A stretch of 64,000 nucleotides of DNA, from NCBI GenBank assembly GCA_027604005.1, contig JADGJT010000065.1:1-64000 (forward strand). Reading direction: 5' to 3'. Shown piece after piece: positions 57,247 to 64,000 of this stretch (the stretch's first letter is position 1; each line of letters starts with the position of its first letter). Under the pieces are notes generated by a model. The model was given only the letters and a program-made list of their open reading frames with translations. It searched no databases and was not told the origin of the DNA. Position numbers and translations under genes: made by a program. Source of the stretch: Dinochytrium kinnereticum (lineage: Eukaryota > Chytridiomycota > Chytridiomycetes > Chytridiales > Chytridiaceae).

Positions 57247-58518
57247 ATTGGACCTAGCGTATCCAATTACCTTCTCAAGATTTGAAGTCACCTATTAGTG
57301 AGTCGTTGGGGCAATGTCAGCAAGTATACCTGAAGTTGCTGATAGATGATATGGATGAAACCTTAACAAAGGAGGCTGATGATTGCTTCAAGCCTTCAAT
57401 ATACTGTGTTAATCAATGATTTTGACTCGCAATCCCGAAAAGCGAGTCTGATATAGCCTAGCTGGTCCGTAATCAGGGACCAGAACGAAACTGAGGTAAA
57501 AAACTATTGGTTCCTCTCGTGTGATAGATTCAACAGCTGGGGCTGTTTGTGAAATGTTCAAAGAACAGACTTGATCGCAAAAGTCAAAGCAGCTCAACAC
57601 GACTTGACGCAGAAAGCAGTGCAGCGGACTAAACAGAACAGATAATAGTGAAACAAGGCGTATTAGAGAAGTGTGAGCCTTCCCTTCAGTGGGATGTTGA
57701 TTAGACTCACCAGACAAAGTATCAAGTAATCAACTCAACCTTGGTCGGAGAGGCAGGCAGCGACCAAGCTGGCAGGCAGGGTCTCGAAGCAGCAGGCGAA
57801 TGCCGAAGAAAGGAGGGTTTGCAATGGCCAAAGGGAAGGCCGTCTAGTCAACGGGAAGAGCAGAGGCGTCTCTGATTGCTGGCGGGCTCAAGTGACAAAA
57901 GTTGTTTTGGTCAAGAAATGATATGTTGAGATTTTCAAGTCCGACAACAGATTTGCGCGTGAGTTGGTCCTTTCCTGCGTACTGCGGTGAGGACTGATTC
58001 AAGGCGAGGGGCAGCGGCGGTGAAGCGGCTAAGAGAGTTGATCATAAATGGTAGAAAAGGGAGGCGGGACGATGCTCTTCAACTCAACCCTCCTCCTGAA
58101 AACTCTCAACGCGTCTAGATATGATCCCGCCAATCCCAACCTATAGCCTCACCATTTCCTCTAATTTCCTCAGAATGTTTCTGCATGGCTGAACATCCTC
58201 ACAGGTCTTCAGACGGAAGCCTCCCACCCTACCAGAGGGTATCCGCCATGTCCATGTCACCAATAAAATCGATAGAAACATGCCACTCTTGCATATTGCC
58301 TTGCCTTACTAGTGTTCTCAAACTCTAGGCACGTGCTGAACTTGGAATAGCACGGTGTGAAAATCAAAAGTGCGTGAGGATATTTAGCGGAGAGAGAAGT
58401 TCGTGTGATTTCTTCTCTGCTTCAACCAACTGCTGCTGGGACACCCATTTGCTTTCTGCCGTCGATCCTACCACCATCCCCAACTCTCCGCCTTCATTTC
58501 ATCTACTTCTTGCTTATG
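57247..58518. promoter_or_regulatory. 1.3-kb intergenic region, no clear gene
   Basis: Upstream of the third family A gene. Contains purine-rich stretches and short unsupported ORFs. Nothing else recognised. Confidence 0.4.
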
Positions 58519-58676
58519 TCATTTCAGATCGGCGGCCTCAGCGCGCTTATTCGCGCAACAGAGTCCCGCACGCGTCGTCAGCTGTATCCTACCAAGGTAT
58601 GTTTGCACATCACCAAAATAACGGTTCATAAAGACCATAAAGTATTTGAAGCCTAGCTGACGAAATCGATACTTAA
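58519..58676 (+). CDS. Possible tiny spliced gene or exon
   Basis: A short reading frame starts MSFQIGGLSALIRATESRTR and ends QLYPTK at a good GTATGT donor (58598). A possible acceptor at about 58634 would add TIKYLKPS before a stop, giving about 35 aa. Alternatively ATTTCAG at 58528 is an acceptor and the frame belongs to a gene with an upstream exon. The composition is protein-like, but no family is recognised and the exon ends are guesses. Confidence 0.22.
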
Positions 58677-58895
58677 ATGAAATGCCGAGCAGAGTGAGGG
58701 GACGGCATTTCACCTTCATTCAATTTACTGATTAAAATGGCCGCAGCACAGGAGTTCAGAACATGAATTAGAAAAGAAAAAAGAATGCCGGCATAACAGA
58801 TATTGCGACAAACTAACAAGATCGAGAAAGTAATCAATGTAATGAAACAAGAGGGGAGTGTTCGACTGAGTATGTTATTTAGTGTACGACAGCTA

Positions 58896-60807
<1,912 letters not shown>

Positions 60808-61185
60808 GATGAGTGTGGTGTGTAGGGTGTTAGCCGTAGGTAAGCAGGTAGTGGGTGGGCGAAATGCTTTTTTTTTTTCCTCAAATCCAGGAATAACTCT
60901 GCCTCACCACCTGCACCCACCTTCCGGCCGACATTCGGAGGTCACACACAGCCTGACTCAGAGGGATGTTCGTCCCTTGACGCGACGACCGACGTGTCGC
61001 CCAATGCCACCGCACGAGCGCTGCTTGCATGCAGACAGGGACCTGCCGTCCGCAGAGTTGGTATATATTACAATTCAGAAAAGACAACAGAGCATCACAC
61101 AGACGGATGAACAGATGGGAGGTGGAGGGGGGAACGGGACTAAGGAACGTAAGGGCATTCAATCGCAGACGTGTCTCGCGATTTT
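60808..61185. other. Intergenic region, no gene seen
   Basis: HPD promoter side and AP-2 sigma 3' side. Contains a T9 tract and nothing else recognised. Confidence 0.4.
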
Positions 61186-62190
61186 CTACTCCAGCTTATC
61201 TGCGATAAGACTATGTTAGTTACCCAATTGAGACTCAAGAGAAGGAAACGAGTAATGCTCCTTACCTAATAGGTCTAGGCGACTTAAAACTGCCGCTTTG
61301 CTATTCACAGAAAGAAGCATTTAAAAGAAAGATTCAGTTTTCACCTGAACTACACGAGCAGAAAAACAAAAACAAAAAGAAAAACCAACGACATGAAACC
61401 AAAAGAAACAAAACTTAATGATTTTCTTCCGACATACCTCATCTCCTCCATCTCCCCGGCAAGGAAGCATTCGTCAAGAATACTGTACACCTGAAATAGA
61501 ATATCGACTAGATTAGCGTGTGAAAACTCGGTGCCTCCAGCATGAAGTATCAAAAATATCATAGATATCAGGACATCCAACAGCAGCTGGCTTACCTTGT
61601 AGAAGTTAAATACAAGATCTAGCTCGCACACATTCCTAAAGAAGGCATCCAGCACCTCCACAAAGAAATGAATGGCCTCCAGGTATGCGAGCTCATTGTC
61701 GTTCGTGTCAACGCAAAAGCAAAAGAAAAGTCCAGCGTAACGTCGATAAACAATCTTGTAATTTCGGTACTGATCGGTTCATTAAGCCGTTCCGTTAAAA
61801 CCGCCATCAAGTTTGTAAAAAAAAGTCCTCCACCACAGATGGAAACCAAAATATTTTGGCGACGGGCGGTATCTCTGCAACACCCACCTCCACAAAGTTT
61901 GACTGATACTTTTGATCCCTTCCAGCGACAAGCTTATGCACCTCGCTCTTGAGCTTGAGCTTCTCGTCGTCCTCAAACACCATGTACCACTTCTCCAGCC
62001 TGGTCTTGCCCTGCCTATTCTGCACAAGGATGAAGCGGATCTGGAGCCCATGACCCAGTCGAGATCAGTCAGTCAGTCAGATACACCGTGCGTCAAGTAA
62101 AGGCTGCGGGAGCTTAGGGAGGCGGAGGAGAATGCAGGTCGATCGACGCCTCTGCTCGTTCAGCGCGAGTCACCTCGCAGAACTCACCAT
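61186..62190 (-). CDS. APS2: AP-2 complex subunit sigma
   Basis: Six exons (62190-62188, 62040-61888, 61769-61596, 61490-61438, 61300-61266, 61199-61186) give 143 aa, one residue longer than human AP2S1. The first coding exon is just ATG followed by donor GTGAGT; splicing to ATCCGC yields [20 protein letters not shown]. Also visible are [37 protein letters not shown] and [20 protein letters not shown]. The protein is a longin-fold subunit of the clathrin adaptor AP-2 at the plasma membrane and binds acidic dileucine cargo signals together with the alpha subunit. The short C-terminal exons are the least certain. Confidence 0.94.
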
Positions 62191-62467
62191 TATTGCGGCT
62201 CAGAAACCTCACCAGAAATTGGAAAATATAAAAAGGGAAAACAATTTTCTCTTCCCCCCTTGCCTCATCCAGCAACCTCAACCGTTGTTCATCCCGCGAG
62301 GCCAGGCGATCGACTGCATCCAATAGCTCCACTTGACTTTTAGCTGTCCAGCGTATCCCGCTCATCTGCGCGCGGCTTCTGTACTTGCTTTGGCACTTCT
62401 TGGTGGGAGGGGAATTGACCCATTTGCTTGGGACGTCGGCCACGACCCAGTCTTTCTTCGGATCCAT
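62114..62467 (-). CDS. Hypothetical small ORF overlapping the AP-2 sigma leader
   Basis: ORF of 117 aa starting MDPKKDWVVADVPSKWVNSP, with a protein-like first 75 residues (IRWTAKSQVELLDAVDRLAS). It starts 78 bp from the divergent TFIIA start, like other true divergent pairs here, but it runs across the AP-2 sigma start codon on the same strand. A GC-donor intron (GAG/GCAAGG to GGTGAG/GTTTCT) would end it at a TAA overlapping the AP-2 sigma ATG. It may be a real small gene, an upstream ORF or chance. Confidence 0.3.
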   Translation of the reverse strand: MDPKKDWVVADVPSKWVNSPPTKKCQSKYRSRAQMSGIRWTAKSQVELLDAVDRLASRDEQRLRLLDEARGEEKIVFPFYIFQFLVRFLSRNNGEFCEVTRAERAEASIDLHSPPPP

Positions 62468-62545
62468 TTGGTCGTCATTTGATTGCTCTTTGTAAAGGAA
62501 ACTGAGGCTTAGCTATCTATTAGTTGATCAGGATTGTGGGAGAAT

Positions 62546-63884
62546 ATGTCAAACAGCATTGTGGTAGGCATCAGTGTATTTGGGTTTGTCTTCAAACTAA
62601 ATGATGATGAATGAATCAATGACCTCTTTATTATTCTTGGTAGCCTCCTGTTTATGCTTGGGTAATCAACGATGTCATCAGCAAAACTGGTGATCACTTC
62701 ACCAGCATGGGAATCCATGAGCAAGTACTTCGAGATCTCGAAAAGGTTTATAGTTTTATTCCTTTCCCTCTTCGTGCGTTTTATTTTTCCTATACGAAAT
62801 GCATAGTTTCTTACTTCGATATCTATTTCCTTAAAAAACTCATATTTATTTATCTGCTCAATAATGTCTTCCTTAAATCTGTGATCCGCCTTATGAACGT
62901 CTCTTCCGCACCTTTCCGTCAACAAAAACAAAACAAAACAAAAAAAAAACAAACATCATCATTACCGATATGCTGTCATAAAGATCTGGGAATCAAAAAT
63001 CCTAGCCTCTCAAGTTGCCTCGTTTCCTGGATCCCTTGTTAGCGGCCAAGACCCCGATCCCGCTACGGCGGCCGCAGCGGCCGCAGCAGCCGCAGCGGCC
63101 GCAGCAGCCGCAGCCGCAGCTCTCGCCAGCGCCTCTTCAGCAGGTGACCCTAATATATCCGCAGCAAGGCTGGCAGCTATAAATAATGGTGGCTATCGGA
63201 ATGGAAGCGGAGCCGGGGGCACCGGGATGTCGTTACCTCAGAATGATGGAGGGGGTGAGCCTCTGGGGTTGCCGATGCCGAATAGTGTAGTCGGGGAGGA
63301 TGGGGGTGTGTTGAGCACTAGAGAAATCGATGAGAGACTTATCAAGGTTTGGGAGCAGGCTGCCGAACGGAGGGCCGCTTCTAGGCACGCAGATAAGGAT
63401 GGGGTGAATGTTGGGAGGCGCAGTGAAAGAAGAGGTGCGTGACTTTCTTTTCGTCTCCTTGAGGGGTTACGCGCTTTTTGGATTTTATTCACTTTTTAAT
63501 TCTAGGCAAAGCACTAGACCAAGTCGATGGTCATGATGACGACGATGAGGATGAAGATGATGTTGGTTTTCTCTTTTTTAACTTGTATCTTACTCCCTTT
63601 ACCACGTCTCATTTCACTTTTCTTTCTGGGACATTCTAACGTCTTAACCCCTCCCCCCAAAAAAAATAATAACGAAGGAGGAAGGTGAAGATGGGATCGA
63701 CTCTGACCTGGACGATGAAGATTCTGACGAAGAAGAGCAAGATGTTGATCACATTATTCTCTGCCAGTACGAGAAGGTCAGCCGCATTAAGAACAAATGG
63801 AAATGTGTTCTTCGGGACGGTATTGTCAACGTTAACGGCAAAGATTACCTGTTTAATAAGGCCAATGGGGACTTTGAATGGTGA
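62546..63884 (+). CDS. TOA1: Transcription initiation factor IIA large (alpha/beta) subunit
   Basis: Five exons (62546-62563, 62644-62745, 62984-63434, 63506-63561, 63678-63884) give 277 aa. The N-terminal four-helix-bundle part reads MSNSIVPPVYAWVINDVISK then MGIHEQVLRDLEKIWESKI. The linker holds an 18-Ala run, and the acidic segment DSDLDDEDSDEEEQDVD precedes the beta-barrel end VSRIKNKWKCVLRDGIVNVN and GKDYLFNKANGDFEW. With the small subunit Toa2 it stabilises TBP on TATA DNA. The second intron is unusually long (238 nt). Confidence 0.95.
63068..63121 (+). repeat. GCN repeat encoding 18 alanines
   Basis: Eighteen consecutive Ala codons, mainly a GCG GCC GCA pattern, within the TFIIA large-subunit linker. 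The repeat also creates several GCGGCCGC sites. Confidence 0.95.
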
Positions 63885-64000
63885 TGAAGAGACGGGGTTA
63901 AGGAAGCGCTTTTATTTTTAATTTTTTAGAGCAAACGTTAACCTTACGGGGTGATCTGTTGGTTGCTTTTCTGGTTACCGCTTCTCTCTCTGTTTTTTTG

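Noticed and set aside
62509..62952. 147-aa minus-strand ORF
   Set aside because: Antisense to the first exons and introns of TFIIA large subunit, which is clearly coding on the plus strand.

Overview
This window is nuclear DNA from a fungus. The genes are dense and lie on both strands. They are split by short spliceosomal introns (about 45-180 nt) with GTNNGT-like donors and CTAAC or CTGAC branch points, and the protein set is eukaryotic throughout. No bacterial operons, tRNA or rRNA genes, CRISPR arrays or recognisable transposase or reverse transcriptase were seen. A CH-DH-PH RhoGEF, a DCAF5-type WD40 protein and a short TPR-like protein are not what I expect in yeasts or most moulds. They fit an early-diverging (chytrid-like) fungus, but that placement is inference. 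Two 10-N runs (19179-19188 and 60779-60788) are assembly gaps. All exon joins given here were worked out by eye from reading frame, splice sites and family conservation, so boundaries may be off by a few bases.

Layout. 1-4155: the 5' end of a myristoylated coiled-coil gene (family A, minus strand), a PhzF-like enzyme and a single-pass membrane protein (family B). 4483-12839: mitochondrial genes, namely an MCP1/DUF1691-like protein, YME2 and a large PPR protein, the last two head to head. 13151-22605: cytosolic-type ThrRS, a small TPR-like protein, and the ribosome-biogenesis pair DCAF13/SOF1 and NOC2, also head to head. 22969-30809: the mRNA export receptor NXF1/Mex67, a 2-oxoglutarate/Fe(II) oxygenase and a disordered Ser/Pro-rich protein. 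31627-39183: a full-length family A gene with three exact-length 300-bp internal repeats, a second family B gene and a cytochrome P450. 39658-53464: DCAF5-like WD40 protein, organellar-type SerRS, CH-DH-PH-WW-WW RhoGEF, glutaredoxin, the NatC catalytic subunit NAA30 and a polysaccharide-deacetylase-like protein. 54613-57246: a third, diverged family A gene. 58900-63884: 4-hydroxyphenylpyruvate dioxygenase, AP-2 sigma adaptin and the TFIIA large subunit.

Most genes are conserved housekeeping functions. The unexplained part is the pair of families A and B, which recur in the same 57 kb. A proteins have a Src-like N-myristoylation start (in two of the three copies), a coiled coil and a poly-Lys tail. 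B proteins have a short cytosolic N-terminus, one membrane segment and a repetitive, probably beta-rich ectodomain. Their repeated co-occurrence suggests, without proving, a lineage-specific membrane-associated system. Other points of note are start codons isolated in 3-nt coding exons, GC-AG introns, an 8-nt micro-exon and several very short bidirectional promoters.
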